Origin: Candidatus Contendibacter sp.
Lineage (GTDB): Bacteria > Pseudomonadota > Gammaproteobacteria > Competibacterales > Competibacteraceae
Assembly: GCA_029624675.1 (NCBI GenBank)
Contig: JARSSP010000028.1
Span: 1 to 64,000, forward strand
Length of the DNA: 64,000 nt
Direction of reading: 5' to 3'
Numbering within the stretch: position 1 is the stretch's first letter; each line of letters begins with the position of its first letter. Both the position numbers and the translations under genes were made by a program. Below are positions 1-10,159 of the stretch, piece by piece. Below the pieces are notes generated by a model. It was not told the origin of the DNA and did no database searches. It saw only the letters and a list, made by a program, of their open reading frames with translations.

Positions 1-7
1 GAAATCT

Positions 8-31
8 GCCCGCCTGAAAGGCGGGGGTTTT
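8..31 (+). terminator. Rho-independent terminator-like hairpin
   Basis: A perfect 7-bp GC-rich stem (9-15 with 19-25) with a GAA triloop is followed by GG and four T residues. It probably ends a unit that starts before the window. An alternative reading is the 3' end of an IS200/IS605-type element, whose right ends often carry a similar GC hairpin. No transposase is visible here to decide. Confidence 0.55.
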
Positions 32-121
32 AACCTTCAATATGGAAATAAAAAAGTTTTTAATTTTGGAAAAGCAGGCTGGTATTTAGAAATTCTACAA
101 CCGGTATAGGACTGCTATATA

Positions 122-138
122 ACCATTGGTGCTAGTTT
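122..138 (+). repeat. Left terminal inverted repeat of the IS982-family element
   Basis: This 17-bp sequence is the exact reverse complement of 1012-1028. It starts ACC at the outer end, as in other IS982-type elements. Confidence 0.85.
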
Positions 139-222
139 TTAGGCTTGGGTTGAAGCGGCCATGATCGTCCCCATGTCAGCTTAAAGGTACACTCCAAGCT
201 GATAATCATAAGGAGAGCGGTC

Positions 223-1008
223 ATGACTACCATCGACTTTATCACCGACCTGTTTTGCCGGATCGATGATCGGATGCAGTCCTTGCCCAAGCATCCCCAA
301 GCCACCCTATGGCCCAGCGAGGTAGTGACGCTGGGCGTGTTGCACGCCCTCAAGGGGGTCGGCAACCGCGCCTTTTATCGCTGGCTGACGCGGGATTACC
401 AACCGTTGTTTCCTCACCTGCCCGAGCGGACCCGGCTGTTCCGTCCGTTTAAGGCCCATCGGCGGTGGACCCTGCTGTTCCTGGCGCCGCCCACCCTGAT
501 GGGGGTGGTGGACAGCGATGGCATTGAATTGATCCATCCGATTCGTGAAGGGCGTAGCCCGGCCCAGATCGGCGGCAAGGGACTCTCCAATCATCGATGG
601 ATCGTTGGCTGTAAACTCTGTCTGTTGGTCAATCAGTGGGGTGAAGTCGTCGGTTGGCTGGGCGCATCGGCCCACGCTCACGATACCGGGTTTCACCCTC
701 TGATCCAGGGGTTCGAGGACCGCATGATCATCCTGGCCGATACCGGTTTCCACGCTCACAAGGGTGATCCACCCAACTTGAAACTCTGCCCGCGCCGGAC
801 TTGGAACGACCGGATGCGGATCGAAACCGTGTTTTCGATGCTGACCCTGATCCGTCATTTCAAGAGGATCAGTCATCGCGTCATGGACTATGTCCTGGCC
901 CGCTTGGCGTTCACCGTCACGGCCTTCAATCTGCTGATTCAATGGCATGGCTTGAACCCCGATTCCAATGGTTTCATTCCACTGTCCATCGCGGAGTTCA
1001 ACCTGTGA
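223..1008 (+). CDS. IS982-family transposase
   Basis: This is a 261-aa DDE transposase that catalyses movement of the surrounding insertion sequence. The N-terminal 90 residues form the helical DNA-binding region seen in IS982 proteins (WPSEVVTLGVLHALKG). The catalytic core shows Asp97/Asp99 (VVDSDGIEL), Asp173 (LADTGFH) and Glu201 (RMRIETVFSML), in the order and spacing expected for a DDE triad. The ATG is preceded by a good ribosome site (AAGGAGAG) about 6 bases upstream. The protein is somewhat shorter than the roughly 290 aa usual for the family, but all three acidic residues are present and there is no frameshift. It is the only gene in the element. Confidence 0.88.
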   Translation: MTTIDFITDLFCRIDDRMQSLPKHPQATLWPSEVVTLGVLHALKGVGNRAFYRWLTRDYQPLFPHLPERTRLFRPFKAHRRWTLLFLAPPTLMGVVDSDGIELIHPIREGRSPAQIGGKGLSNHRWIVGCKLCLLVNQWGEVVGWLGASAHAHDTGFHPLIQGFEDRMIILADTGFHAHKGDPPNLKLCPRRTWNDRMRIETVFSMLTLIRHFKRISHRVMDYVLARLAFTVTAFNLLIQWHGLNPDSNGFIPLSIAEFNL

Positions 1009-1011
1009 ATT

Positions 1012-1028
1012 AAACTAGCACCAATGGT
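1012..1028 (-). repeat. Right terminal inverted repeat of the IS982-family element
   Basis: This 17-bp sequence is the reverse complement of 122-138 and lies just after the transposase stop codon. Confidence 0.85.
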
Positions 1029-1117
1029 TATATATAGCCTTTCGGGACAGCCAACCGGTCGAAACCACGTTGGGTTACTGCAATGGGCTCTGACCGGATT
1101 CCTCGCTAAACGAGTTT

Positions 1118-2671
1118 TCAACTCCGACCGGTCCAAGCGACCTTGTACAGATCCAGCCGCCGGTCGCGAAAATTGCGCACGCTGCCATGCACCCGCATTT
1201 CCTTGAGACTGTCCAAGTCCAGGTCCACGATCAGGGTCATCTCGGTGTTCGGCGTGGCCTCGGCGGCGATGGCGTCGTGTGGAAAGGCGAAATCAGACGG
1301 GGTGAACACCGCCGCTTGGGAGTACTGCATGTCCATGTTCTCCACCTTTGGCAGGTTGCCGACGCTGCCGGAGATCACCACGTAGCACTCGTTCTCGATG
1401 GCCCGCGCCTGGGCGCAGCGCCGCACCCGCAGATAGGCGTTCTTAGTGTCGGTCCAGAACGGTACGAACAGAATTTGCATACCCTGATCGGCCAGCAGGC
1501 GCGGCAGTTCGGGAAATTCGACGTCATAGCAAATCAGGATGCCGATCTTGCCCACGTCCAGCTCGAACGCTTTGAGCGAGTCACCGCCCTGCAAGCCCCA
1601 GTAGGCGCGTTCGTCGGGGGTGATGTGCAGCTTCGACTGCTTGTCCCAGGTGCCGTCGCGTCGGCATAGATAGGCGGCGTTGTACAGCGCGCCACCGCCA
1701 TATTCCGGCATGCTGCCCGCGATGATGTTGACATTGTAGGCCACCGCCAGTTGTACCATGGCTTCGCGCAACGGCTCGGTGAATTCGGCCAGTCGTCGCA
1801 CGGCCTCGGCGGTGCCCCGTTCATTGAATTGCCCCATCAGCGGGCCGTTGAAAAACTCTGGGAACAGCACGACATCGGTCTTGTAGCCGGCCACCGCGTC
1901 CACGAAATACTCCACCTGCTGTAACAGTTCCTCTAGCGAAGCGGTCTGGCGCATCTGCCACTGCACCGCCCCGACTCGCACCACCGATTTGCGCCCGCCG
2001 ATCAAAACTTCCTTATCCTCGTAGTAGATGTTTAGCCACTCCAGCAACACCGCATAGGCCTTGGATTCGGCGTCGTCCGGCAGGTAGCTGGTGACGATCC
2101 GGCGGATGTGAAAATCGTTGGCCAGTTGGAAGGTGAGGATGGGATCGATCAGTTCCTTGGCCTTGACCTGTTCAACGTACTGCTGGGGCGTCATATCATG
2201 GGCGTACCGACTATAGCCTGGGATCCGGCCGCCCACCACGATGGCGCGCAGATTCAGTTTCTCGCACAGTTCCTTGCGGGCGTCGTACAGCCGTCGGCCC
2301 AGCCGCATGTCGCGGTAGCTGGGATGCACGAAGATGTCCACGCCGTACAGAGTGTCGCCGTTGGGGTCGTGGGTGGTGATGTAGCCGTCGCCGATGATCT
2401 GCCAGTAGGTGTGGCGGTCGCCGTAGTGGCTGTAATCCACGAGCAGGCTGATGGCGGCGGCCACCACCTTGCCGTTGTCCTCGATGCAGATTTGCCCTTC
2501 GGGAAACCGGGCGATTTGCGAGGCGAACTGTTCACGGGTCCAGGCGCCATCCATGTTGTGGTAGACCAGATCCATGATCTCCCGGACATCGCCATAATCC
2601 GCCAAGCGCAAATTGCGCAGCTTGAGTCGGTGTTGAACTGGGTGGTCGAAGGTTTTTTCAGCCATGTTCAC
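1118..2671 (-). CDS. GNAT acetyltransferase fused to carbon-nitrogen hydrolase
   Basis: This 517-aa two-domain protein is a recognised family. Residues about 15-225 form a GNAT acyltransferase domain (VHPSYRDMRLGRRLYDARK is the acetyl-CoA loop region). Residues about 230-510 form a nitrilase-superfamily amidohydrolase with an intact Glu272-Lys347-Cys381 triad (FPEFFNGPL, KLHITPDE, LICYDVEFPE). The substrate is unknown; the nitrilase half would split an amide C-N bond. The GTG start at 2671 overlaps the stop of the upstream CoA-binding gene by 4 bases, which indicates translational coupling. An alternative ATG lies 6 bases inside. No clear Shine-Dalgarno sequence is seen, consistent with coupling. 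Confidence 0.85.
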   Translation of the reverse strand: MNMAEKTFDHPVQHRLKLRNLRLADYGDVREIMDLVYHNMDGAWTREQFASQIARFPEGQICIEDNGKVVAAAISLLVDYSHYGDRHTYWQIIGDGYITTHDPNGDTLYGVDIFVHPSYRDMRLGRRLYDARKELCEKLNLRAIVVGGRIPGYSRYAHDMTPQQYVEQVKAKELIDPILTFQLANDFHIRRIVTSYLPDDAESKAYAVLLEWLNIYYEDKEVLIGGRKSVVRVGAVQWQMRQTASLEELLQQVEYFVDAVAGYKTDVVLFPEFFNGPLMGQFNERGTAEAVRRLAEFTEPLREAMVQLAVAYNVNIIAGSMPEYGGGALYNAAYLCRRDGTWDKQSKLHITPDERAYWGLQGGDSLKAFELDVGKIGILICYDVEFPELPRLLADQGMQILFVPFWTDTKNAYLRVRRCAQARAIENECYVVISGSVGNLPKVENMDMQYSQAAVFTPSDFAFPHDAIAAEATPNTEMTLIVDLDLDSLKEMRVHGSVRNFRDRRLDLYKVAWTGRS

Positions 2672-3090
2672 AATATCAGTTGAATATAATCACGATAGAT
2701 GCAGCGATCCATCACCACCGTCAGGCCCGCCGCTTGCGCCCGCAGCGCCGCTGCCTCATCAACGACGCCATCCTGCAACCAGAGCGCTGGCAGTTTTAGG
2801 GCGATGCAGTCGTCCACAATGCCGGCGGCATGGCTTGGTTCGCGGAACACATCCACCAGATCCACCGGTTCCGGCAGATCGCGCAGGCTCGGATACGCTC
2901 TTTCGCCCAGCACTTCCGTCACCGCCGGATTGACCGGGATGATGCGATAGCCGAAGCCTTGCAGCGCTCGGGCGACGCCATGGCTGGGCCGACTCGGTGA
3001 GGCGGACAGGCCGACCACGGCAATAGTCTTGATCCGCCGCAACAGGGTGCGGATCTCAACGGTGGGGGGATTGGTGAAATGGTCGCTCAT
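2668..3090 (-). CDS. CoA-binding protein (YccU-like)
   Basis: This 140-aa protein is a single Rossmann-fold CoA-binding domain like that of succinyl-CoA synthetase alpha. The glycine-rich nucleotide loop VVGLSASPSRPSHGVA lies near residue 25, followed by IIPVNP and the typical VDVFREP and ALWLQDGV segments. Members bind CoA, but their cellular role is not settled. It is coupled by a 4-base overlap to the GNAT/nitrilase gene, so an acyl-CoA-linked function for the pair is plausible, though this is inference. The ATG start at 3090 matches the usual length of the family. Confidence 0.85.
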   Translation of the reverse strand: MSDHFTNPPTVEIRTLLRRIKTIAVVGLSASPSRPSHGVARALQGFGYRIIPVNPAVTEVLGERAYPSLRDLPEPVDLVDVFREPSHAAGIVDDCIALKLPALWLQDGVVDEAAALRAQAAGLTVVMDRCIYRDYIQLIL

Positions 3091-3118
3091 TGGTCCAACT
3101 CCTGAAAAAATCCCGCGT

Positions 3119-4366
3119 TCACGCTAGTACTGATTCGCCAGCGTACAAATCCGCCAGTCGCTCGCGCCAACGCACCACCTGAAACCGCCCGCCGTCCACC
3201 ATCACCTCGGCGGCGCGCGGGCGGGCATTGTAATTGGAACTCATGGCGAACCCATACGCCCCGGCGGAACGTACCGCCAATAGATCGCCCGGTTCGATGT
3301 TCAATTCCCGGTCCTTGCCGAGAAAGTCGCCGGTCTCGCAGATCGGTCCCACCACGTCGTAGCGGCGCGGTTCGCCCACGGCGCGCGGTTCGACTGGGAT
3401 GATCGCCTGCCAGGCCGCATACAAGGCTGGGCGAATCAGATCGTTCATGGCCGCGTCCACCACCGCGAAATTCTTGTCCTCGCCCTGCTTGAGCAGTTCC
3501 ACCCGCGTCACCAGGATACCGGCGTTACCCACAATCGCCCGGCCCGGCTCGATCAGGATTTCATAGGGCTTGCCGCGAAGATGCTCCATCAGGGCGGCGG
3601 CATGATCGGCTGGCAGCGGCGGCTCCTCGTCGCGATAGCGGATGCCCAGGCCGCCGCCCAGATCGAGATGGTGGATATGGATTCCCTGCCCTTCCAATCG
3701 CGCCACCAACGCCAGCACCCGCTCCAGCGCGTCCACGAACGGCGCTACCTGAGTCAGTTGCGAACCGATGTGGCAATCCACGCCGATCACGTCCAGATGC
3801 GGCGACGCGGCGGCCTGGGCGTACACCGCCAGCGCCCGGTCCGGGGCGATGCCGAACTTGTTCTGCTTCAGGCCGGTGGAAATGTAAGGATGGGTGTTGG
3901 CGTCCACGTCGGGATTGATGCGCAGGGAAACCGGGGCGCGCTGACCCCGCGCCGCCGCCGCCTGCTCCAGCAGCGCCAACTCCGCCTCGGACTCGACGTT
4001 GAAACAGCGGATGCCGACTTCCAGGGCATGGTCCAATTCATCGCGGCGCTTGCCGACCCCGGAGAACACCACCTTGCCGGGATCGCCGCCCGCCGCCAAT
4101 ACCCGCTCCAGTTCGCCACCCGATACGATGTCGAACCCCGAACCCAGCCGGGCTAGCAGATTGAGCACCGCCAGATTGCCGTTGGCCTTGACTGCGTAGC
4201 AAACCAGATGGGGATGGTCGGCAAAGGCATGATCGAACGCGCGCCAGTGCCGTTCGATGGTGGCGCGGGAGTAGACGTAGCAGGGAGTTCCAACCGTCGC
4301 TGCAATGTCGGCGACCGGGACATTCTCGGCGAACAGCCGACCGTCGCGATATTCAAAATGATCCAT
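3119..4366 (-). CDS. lysA: Diaminopimelate decarboxylase
   Basis: This enzyme decarboxylates meso-diaminopimelate to L-lysine, the last step of lysine synthesis, using pyridoxal phosphate. The 415-aa length is standard. The PLP lysine is Lys60 in CYAVKANGN. The TIM-barrel phosphate-binding region ([18 protein letters not shown]) and the C-terminal active-site Cys/Glu segment ([10 protein letters not shown]) are present. The lptM gene lies 3 bases upstream on the same strand, an arrangement seen in many gammaproteobacteria (lptM-lysA). Confidence 0.96.
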   Translation of the reverse strand: MDHFEYRDGRLFAENVPVADIAATVGTPCYVYSRATIERHWRAFDHAFADHPHLVCYAVKANGNLAVLNLLARLGSGFDIVSGGELERVLAAGGDPGKVVFSGVGKRRDELDHALEVGIRCFNVESEAELALLEQAAAARGQRAPVSLRINPDVDANTHPYISTGLKQNKFGIAPDRALAVYAQAAASPHLDVIGVDCHIGSQLTQVAPFVDALERVLALVARLEGQGIHIHHLDLGGGLGIRYRDEEPPLPADHAAALMEHLRGKPYEILIEPGRAIVGNAGILVTRVELLKQGEDKNFAVVDAAMNDLIRPALYAAWQAIIPVEPRAVGEPRRYDVVGPICETGDFLGKDRELNIEPGDLLAVRSAGAYGFAMSSNYNARPRAAEVMVDGGRFQVVRWRERLADLYAGESVLA

Positions 4367-4369
4367 GGC

Positions 4370-4561
4370 TCAGGGGTTCGCGGGCGAAGGTTGCTCGAAG
4401 GCCGCTGGTTGGGCGGAGGGCGACGCGGGCGGAGGTTGTTCGGAGGCCGTCGGTGGCGCGGAAGATTTAGGCAAGTACAGCGGACCTTTCTGACCGCAGC
4501 TAACCAGCAGCGCGGCCAGCGCCAGCCACGCCAGCAAAAATCTGGGGCAAAACCTCTGCAT
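4370..4561 (-). CDS. lptM: LptM (YifL-like) small outer-membrane lipoprotein
   Basis: This is a 63-aa lipoprotein precursor. A hydrophobic signal (FLLAWLALAALLVSC) ends in a lipobox with Cys22, followed immediately by the family hallmark GQKGPLYLP. In E. coli LptM helps mature and stabilise the LptD/LptE lipopolysaccharide translocon. The C-terminal half is a low-complexity Pro/Ala/Ser tail with repeated EQPxPA units, probably flexible and poorly conserved. The position directly upstream of lysA is the canonical one. Confidence 0.9.
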   Translation of the reverse strand: MQRFCPRFLLAWLALAALLVSCGQKGPLYLPKSSAPPTASEQPPPASPSAQPAAFEQPSPANP

Positions 4562-4631
4562 TCAAGTAATCCTCGCGGGCGGCGAACCAGGAGGCTGCCA
4601 GTATAACCCGCATCGCGCCAATGAGCGCGGC

Positions 4632-4660
4632 TTGACAAGCCGGGCCGCTTCGCGGCTAAT
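4632..4660 (+). promoter_or_regulatory. Candidate sigma-70 promoter for the downstream esterase
   Basis: A consensus -35 TTGACA (4632-4637) is separated by 17 bp from GCTAAT (4655-4660), which matches four of six -10 positions. The start would fall about 25 bases before the esterase ATG. This is a prediction from sequence alone. Confidence 0.45.
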
Positions 4661-4692
4661 GCCGCTCACTGGCTCGTCACGGGAATTTCTTC

Positions 4693-5376
4693 ATGAGCGA
4701 AACGTTGTTGACCACCCTCGAAATCGAACCCGCGGGCGCCGCTCGCGCCAGCGTGATCTGGATGCACGGCCTGGGCGCCGACGCTCGCGATTTTGAACCC
4801 ATTGTTCCCGAACTGCGTCTGTCGGCGGCACTGGGCATCCGTTTCGTCTTCCCCAATGCGCCGATCCGCCCGGTCACGGTCAACGGCGGGATGCGGATGC
4901 GCGCCTGGTACGATGTGTTGAGCATGGACCTGCCGCGCCGCGAGGACTCCGATGGCGTGTACGCTTCCGAGCGAGCGATTAATGCGCTGCTCGAACGCGA
5001 GAAACAGCGTGGCGTTTCGGCCGATCACATCGTGCTGGCCGGCTTTTCCCAGGGCGGGGCGATGGCGTTGCACACGGGATTGCGCTACCCGAACCGATTG
5101 GCCGGCATCCTGGCCTTGTCCTGCTATATCCCGCTGACCAGCAAACTGAATAACGAACGCCGGCCGGCCAATCAGCCGACGCCGATTTTCATGGCCCACG
5201 GCGATTACGATGCCGTCATCCCCATGCGTTACGGTCAGCAAAGCGCCGAACTGCTGCAAAATCTGGGTTATCGGGTGGAATGGCAGGATTACGGCATGGG
5301 CCATGAGGTGTGCTGGGAAGAAATCCGCGATGTCGCTCAATGGCTGGGGCGGGTGTTGGCGGTGTCACCGGCCTGA
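4693..5376 (+). CDS. Alpha/beta-hydrolase carboxylesterase (EstB/YpfH type)
   Basis: This 227-aa member of the phospholipase/carboxylesterase family hydrolyses short-chain esters, and possibly thioesters. The oxyanion-hole region WMHGLGAD is near residue 25. The nucleophile elbow GFSQGG places Ser119, and the rest of the triad is Asp173 (HGDYDAVIP) and His204 (GMGHEVC). It has no signal peptide, so it is cytoplasmic. The start is the ATG that gives the family's normal N-terminus. It is divergent from lptM-lysA. Confidence 0.92.
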   Translation: MSETLLTTLEIEPAGAARASVIWMHGLGADARDFEPIVPELRLSAALGIRFVFPNAPIRPVTVNGGMRMRAWYDVLSMDLPRREDSDGVYASERAINALLEREKQRGVSADHIVLAGFSQGGAMALHTGLRYPNRLAGILALSCYIPLTSKLNNERRPANQPTPIFMAHGDYDAVIPMRYGQQSAELLQNLGYRVEWQDYGMGHEVCWEEIRDVAQWLGRVLAVSPA

Positions 5377-5446
5377 ACGGAGCATTTTCGAGCATGATTA
5401 TTTATACCTTGTTAATGAAATACTAGAAGAAAGAGTCAGCAAGAGA

Positions 5447-6460
5447 ATGGTAAGACTAACTACAATCATCTGTTGTATTTTAGGCTTTATAATTTTTTTC
5501 ATAATCAGATATTATGAAAAACCAAATTTGATTATTTATCAAAAAAGTTATCATACTTCTTGTGCCGAAGAAGATAATGTAATGTTGAAAATCATTCCAG
5601 CCAATAAAAATATAAAAGGAATAAACATACTACCAAGAAAGCCAATCATTGATAAACCTATTTTTCCCATAATTAATAAGGCGGATTATAGTAATTGCGA
5701 CTGGGCTCAATCAAACTATGAGGATTATTATTATTATAAAAAATGCCCATCAGGTTTCCTTGATAAGGATAATACATGTAAACCGGAAGTTTCTGAAATT
5801 ATCCTTGATAATGGCAGATGGCAAATCATTGGGGATCGAGGCGTGCACTGGCAGCCTTTTATGACATTGAAAGATCGGAATAATAACTTAATTGGTGACT
5901 ATAAAAGCTTAACTATTAGTCGCTATGGAGAATCGGATGTGATTAATAATCCCCCAACGGTAGCTGTCATTTATTCTGATGGTTACCTCAGGCCTATTTA
6001 TTATGCAAAAACGAATGAAGCAAGTGGTTGGGGTGGGAGTTTTATATTAGGAGAATCAACTTTCAAAAAAGTTGTTACTCCAAGATTTTATAATAATATA
6101 AAACAAGTTAAAATAATGGATTTGGCGGAAAAAAACCTTAATTTAGAATTATTTTTTAACAAAAACCCATTTCATTCTGCGAAATTGATTTTTTATTACG
6201 ATTATAATCAAAAAGGCATAGATTATATTTCCCAAAAAAATAAAAATGAATTACTGGCTTTTATCTCAATGTATAGAGATAACAACTCATTTGATATTGA
6301 GCTTTTAATAGGAAAAAACAATGGCAAGGATGTGGTTTATAATATTCTGGATTCGTCGATAGATAACATTTCTTTTAGTTCTGGTTTCGCACTTAGAAAA
6401 CATAATGTTTCATCGCATAATATACTAGCCCCAGAATTTGATTTAACCGTCCTACATTAG
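5447..6460 (+). CDS. AT-rich ORF: unknown single-pass membrane-anchored protein
   Basis: I do not recognise this 337-aa protein. Residues about 4-22 (TTIICCILGFIIFFIIRYY) form one transmembrane helix or uncleaved signal anchor, leaving a large domain rich in Asn, Lys, Tyr and Ile outside the cytoplasm. A small cysteine cluster (NCDW, KKCPSGFLDKDNTCK) near residue 100 could form disulphides. The base composition is sharply AT-rich against GC-rich neighbours, a strong sign of horizontal acquisition. The chosen ATG sits directly before the membrane segment with a weak AAGAGA ribosome site. The frame stays open upstream into the esterase gene, but that part is GC-rich shadow sequence. Confidence 0.7.
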   Translation: MVRLTTIICCILGFIIFFIIRYYEKPNLIIYQKSYHTSCAEEDNVMLKIIPANKNIKGINILPRKPIIDKPIFPIINKADYSNCDWAQSNYEDYYYYKKCPSGFLDKDNTCKPEVSEIILDNGRWQIIGDRGVHWQPFMTLKDRNNNLIGDYKSLTISRYGESDVINNPPTVAVIYSDGYLRPIYYAKTNEASGWGGSFILGESTFKKVVTPRFYNNIKQVKIMDLAEKNLNLELFFNKNPFHSAKLIFYYDYNQKGIDYISQKNKNELLAFISMYRDNNSFDIELLIGKNNGKDVVYNILDSSIDNISFSSGFALRKHNVSSHNILAPEFDLTVLH

Positions 6461-6857
6461 CATATTAGCATACCTCGTTAGTATATGTTTACAAACAAAT
6501 ATTACACCTATTGGATTGAAAGTGTTTGTATTTTAAAGCAGTATTAATTAACTTTCGTATTTAGTGATTTCATGACTGTCCCTTAGTGCGGGGATCTCCG
6601 CGATTGGCAAGGATAAGGCCGATCAATAATAGTGCAATGGTAGGGTGGTGCATACAGCGCCGCCAGTGCCTTGGTCAGGCACGCCGCGCTGGTCGAACAT
6701 AGGGCGGTGAATTCGGCGGTCTGGCGTAGGATCAGCGGCGCGGCTGCGTGCATTCCGCAGCAGACCACAGCGAAGGCGATGCGACCAGATTGCTGCGCGG
6801 GTCCGTCGTTCCCTCATCCAGTGCGCACGGCTCAAGGCCGAAAACCTACGACGGTGC
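6461..6857. other. Intergenic stretch without a convincing gene
   Basis: The first 120 bases continue the AT-rich composition of the preceding ORF. After about 6585 the sequence becomes GC-rich. Short frames on both strands (for example minus 6583-6768) match no family I recognise and lack ribosome sites. It may be the junction of an acquired segment with the chromosome. Confidence 0.5.
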
Positions 6858-8171
6858 TCAACCGGCTGCGGGATGCCCCAACCGCAACTCCGCCGACCGC
6901 GCATGAGCGGTCAAGCCTTCGCCCAGCGCCAGGATCGAAGCCGTGCGACCCAGAGCCGTCGCTCCAGCGGACGAGCATTGGATCAAGCTGGTGCGCTTCT
7001 GAAAATCGTAGACACCCAGCGGCGAGGAAAAGCGCGCGGTCCTTGAAGTGGGCAGCACGTGGTTGGGACCAGCGCAATAATCCCCCAGCGCCTCGGCGGT
7101 ATAACGACCCATGAAGATCGCGCCAGCGTGGCGGATCAGCGGCAGCAACGCCTCCGGCTGCTCCACCGACAACTCCAGATGCTCCGGGGCGACGTAGTTG
7201 ACTACTTGCGCGGCCTCGGCCAAATCGAGCGTCCGGATCAGCGCCGCTCGCCTAGTCAGTGAGGCTTCGATGATTTCCCGCCGTTCCATGCCCGACAACA
7301 GCCGTTCGATGCTGGCCGCGACCCGGTCCAGAAACCCCGGATCGGGGCTAATCAGAATCGGTTGGGCATCCTCGTCATGCTCGGCTTGCGAGAACAGGTC
7401 CATGGCGATCCAGTCAGGGTCGGTCAGCCCGTCGCAAACTACCAGAATTTCGGACGGTCCGGCGATCATGTCGATGCCGACCGCGCCGAACACCTGCCGC
7501 TTGGCGGCGGCGACGTAGACGTTGCCCGGCCCGACGATCTTGTCCACCCGGGGCACCGTGGCGGTGCCATGGGCCAGGGCGGCGACCGCTTGCGCCCCGC
7601 CGATACGGAACACCCGATCCACGCCAGCCACGGCGGCGGCGGCCAATACCAGATCGTTCGACTCGCCTCCCGGCGTCGGCGCGACCATAATCACTTTCGG
7701 CACGCCCGCGACCTTGGCCGGAATGGCGTTCATCAACACCGAGGACGGATAGGCCGCCTTGCCGCCGGGTACATACAAACCGACTCGATCCAACGGCGTC
7801 ACCTGCTGGCCGAGCACGGTGCCGTCGGCTTCGGTGAAAGTCCACGACTCCTGCTTTTGCCGCTCGGCGTAGGCGCGAATGCGCGCGGCGGCCGTTTCCA
7901 GCGCCACCCGCTGTTCGGCGGGAATGGCGGTCAGCGCCCGCCGCAAGCGTGCGGCGGGAATTTCCAGATCGGCGGCGCGTTCAATCTCCAGTCGGTCGAA
8001 ACGGCGGGTGTATTCCAGCAACGCCTCGTCGCCACGCGCGCGCACCTGGGCGAGAATCTCGCGCACCGTGGTGGTCACGGCCTCGTCGGCGACGCCTTCC
8101 CAGGCGGTCAAAGCCTCCAGGCGCGGCCAGAAATCGGCATCGGCGGTATTCAGGCGTTGGATGTCCAGCAT
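6858..8171 (-). CDS. hisD: Histidinol dehydrogenase
   Basis: This enzyme oxidises L-histidinol to L-histidine in two NAD-dependent steps, the end of histidine synthesis. The 437-aa length is typical. Diagnostic segments are [16 protein letters not shown], the family signature around [11 protein letters not shown], and the zinc/catalytic stretch ([12 protein letters not shown], then [21 protein letters not shown]). It lies downstream of hisG on the same strand, separated by a short hairpin-forming repeat. The murA-hisG-hisD order is common in beta- and gammaproteobacteria. Confidence 0.96.
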   Translation of the reverse strand: MLDIQRLNTADADFWPRLEALTAWEGVADEAVTTTVREILAQVRARGDEALLEYTRRFDRLEIERAADLEIPAARLRRALTAIPAEQRVALETAAARIRAYAERQKQESWTFTEADGTVLGQQVTPLDRVGLYVPGGKAAYPSSVLMNAIPAKVAGVPKVIMVAPTPGGESNDLVLAAAAVAGVDRVFRIGGAQAVAALAHGTATVPRVDKIVGPGNVYVAAAKRQVFGAVGIDMIAGPSEILVVCDGLTDPDWIAMDLFSQAEHDEDAQPILISPDPGFLDRVAASIERLLSGMERREIIEASLTRRAALIRTLDLAEAAQVVNYVAPEHLELSVEQPEALLPLIRHAGAIFMGRYTAEALGDYCAGPNHVLPTSRTARFSSPLGVYDFQKRTSLIQCSSAGATALGRTASILALGEGLTAHARSAELRLGHPAAG

Positions 8172-8192
8172 GATCGCTTTTCCGGGCAGTGA

Positions 8193-8232
8193 AGCTCCCC
8201 TCTCCCCTTATGGGAGAAGGGCTGGGGGCAAG
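8193..8232 (-). repeat. Dispersed palindromic repeat between hisG and hisD
   Basis: Read on the minus strand, the element is a CCCTTCTCCC / GGGAGAGGGG inverted pair around a 4-base loop, with a conserved flank (CCCCCAGC) on one side. A related copy lies at 26940-26972 inside hemD. Such elements are widespread in proteobacterial genomes. It could fold in the his transcript and modulate hisD expression, which is inference. Confidence 0.6.
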
Positions 8233-8238
8233 GAGGAA

Positions 8239-8871
8239 TCAGGCATCCACGGCGGCGGCCATGTTGGCCATGATCGCCTTGATGCGGGCGTGCTTCATCT
8301 TCATCGCGGCCTTGTTGACGATCAACCGCGAACTGATATCGGCGATCGGTTCCAGCGGCGCGAGACCATTGGCCTTCAGTGTGTTGCCGGTGTCCACCAC
8401 GTCCACGATGTAGTCGGCCAGCCCCACCAGCGGCGCCAGTTCCATCGACCCGTACAGCTTGATGACCTCCACCTGTCGGCCCTGGTCCGCAAACCAGCGC
8501 CGAGTCGTGTTGACGTACTTGGTGGCGACGCGCGGCCGGCCCAAGCGGGGACGATGGTGGGGATCGCCGGCCACCATCAACCGACAGCGGGCGATTTTCA
8601 GGTCCAGCGGTTCGTACAGTCCCTCGCCGCCATGCTCCAGCAACACGTCCTTGCCGGCCACCCCCAGATCGGCCGCGCCGTACTGGACGTAGGTCGGCAC
8701 ATCGGTGGCGCGAAGGATGACCAGCTTCACATCCGCTTGGTTGGTGTCGAGAATCAGCTTGCGGCTGGTTTCGGGATCGTCGAGCGGCGCGATGTCCGCC
8801 GCCGCCAGCAACGGCAAGGTTTCCTTGAAGATGCGCCCCTTGGACAGCGCGATGGTCAACGACGCGGTCAT
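8239..8871 (-). CDS. hisG: ATP phosphoribosyltransferase, short form
   Basis: This enzyme catalyses the first committed step of histidine synthesis, joining ATP and PRPP. The start is the ATG at 8871 ([19 protein letters not shown]), giving 210 aa, the size of the short HisG class that lacks the C-terminal allosteric domain. The PRPP-binding region ([19 protein letters not shown]) is intact. Short HisG works in a complex with HisZ, which is not in this window. It follows murA after 7 bases and precedes hisD. Confidence 0.95.
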   Translation of the reverse strand: MTASLTIALSKGRIFKETLPLLAAADIAPLDDPETSRKLILDTNQADVKLVILRATDVPTYVQYGAADLGVAGKDVLLEHGGEGLYEPLDLKIARCRLMVAGDPHHRPRLGRPRVATKYVNTTRRWFADQGRQVEVIKLYGSMELAPLVGLADYIVDVVDTGNTLKANGLAPLEPIADISSRLIVNKAAMKMKHARIKAIMANMAAAVDA

Positions 8872-8878
8872 GCGCGAT

Positions 8879-10159
<1,281 letters not shown>

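Larger units (their letters stand above)
122..1028 (+). mobile_element. IS982-family insertion sequence, complete
   Basis: The element carries one transposase gene bounded by perfect 17-bp terminal inverted repeats (122-138 and 1012-1028; outer end ACCATTGG). It is flanked on both sides by TATATA (116-121 and 1029-1034), which could be a 6-bp target duplication. Because TATATA is its own reverse complement, it could equally be an extension of the inverted repeats. Intact ends and an unbroken transposase suggest recent insertion and possible current activity. The family call rests on the transposase sequence and small size. Confidence 0.85.

Noticed and set aside
307..948. Long minus-strand frame opposite the IS transposase
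   Set aside because: It is a shadow of the transposase codons; no ribosome site and no recognisable family.
6583..6768. 61-codon minus-strand frame after the AT-rich ORF
   Set aside because: No family similarity, no ribosome site; retained only as an unexplained intergenic segment.
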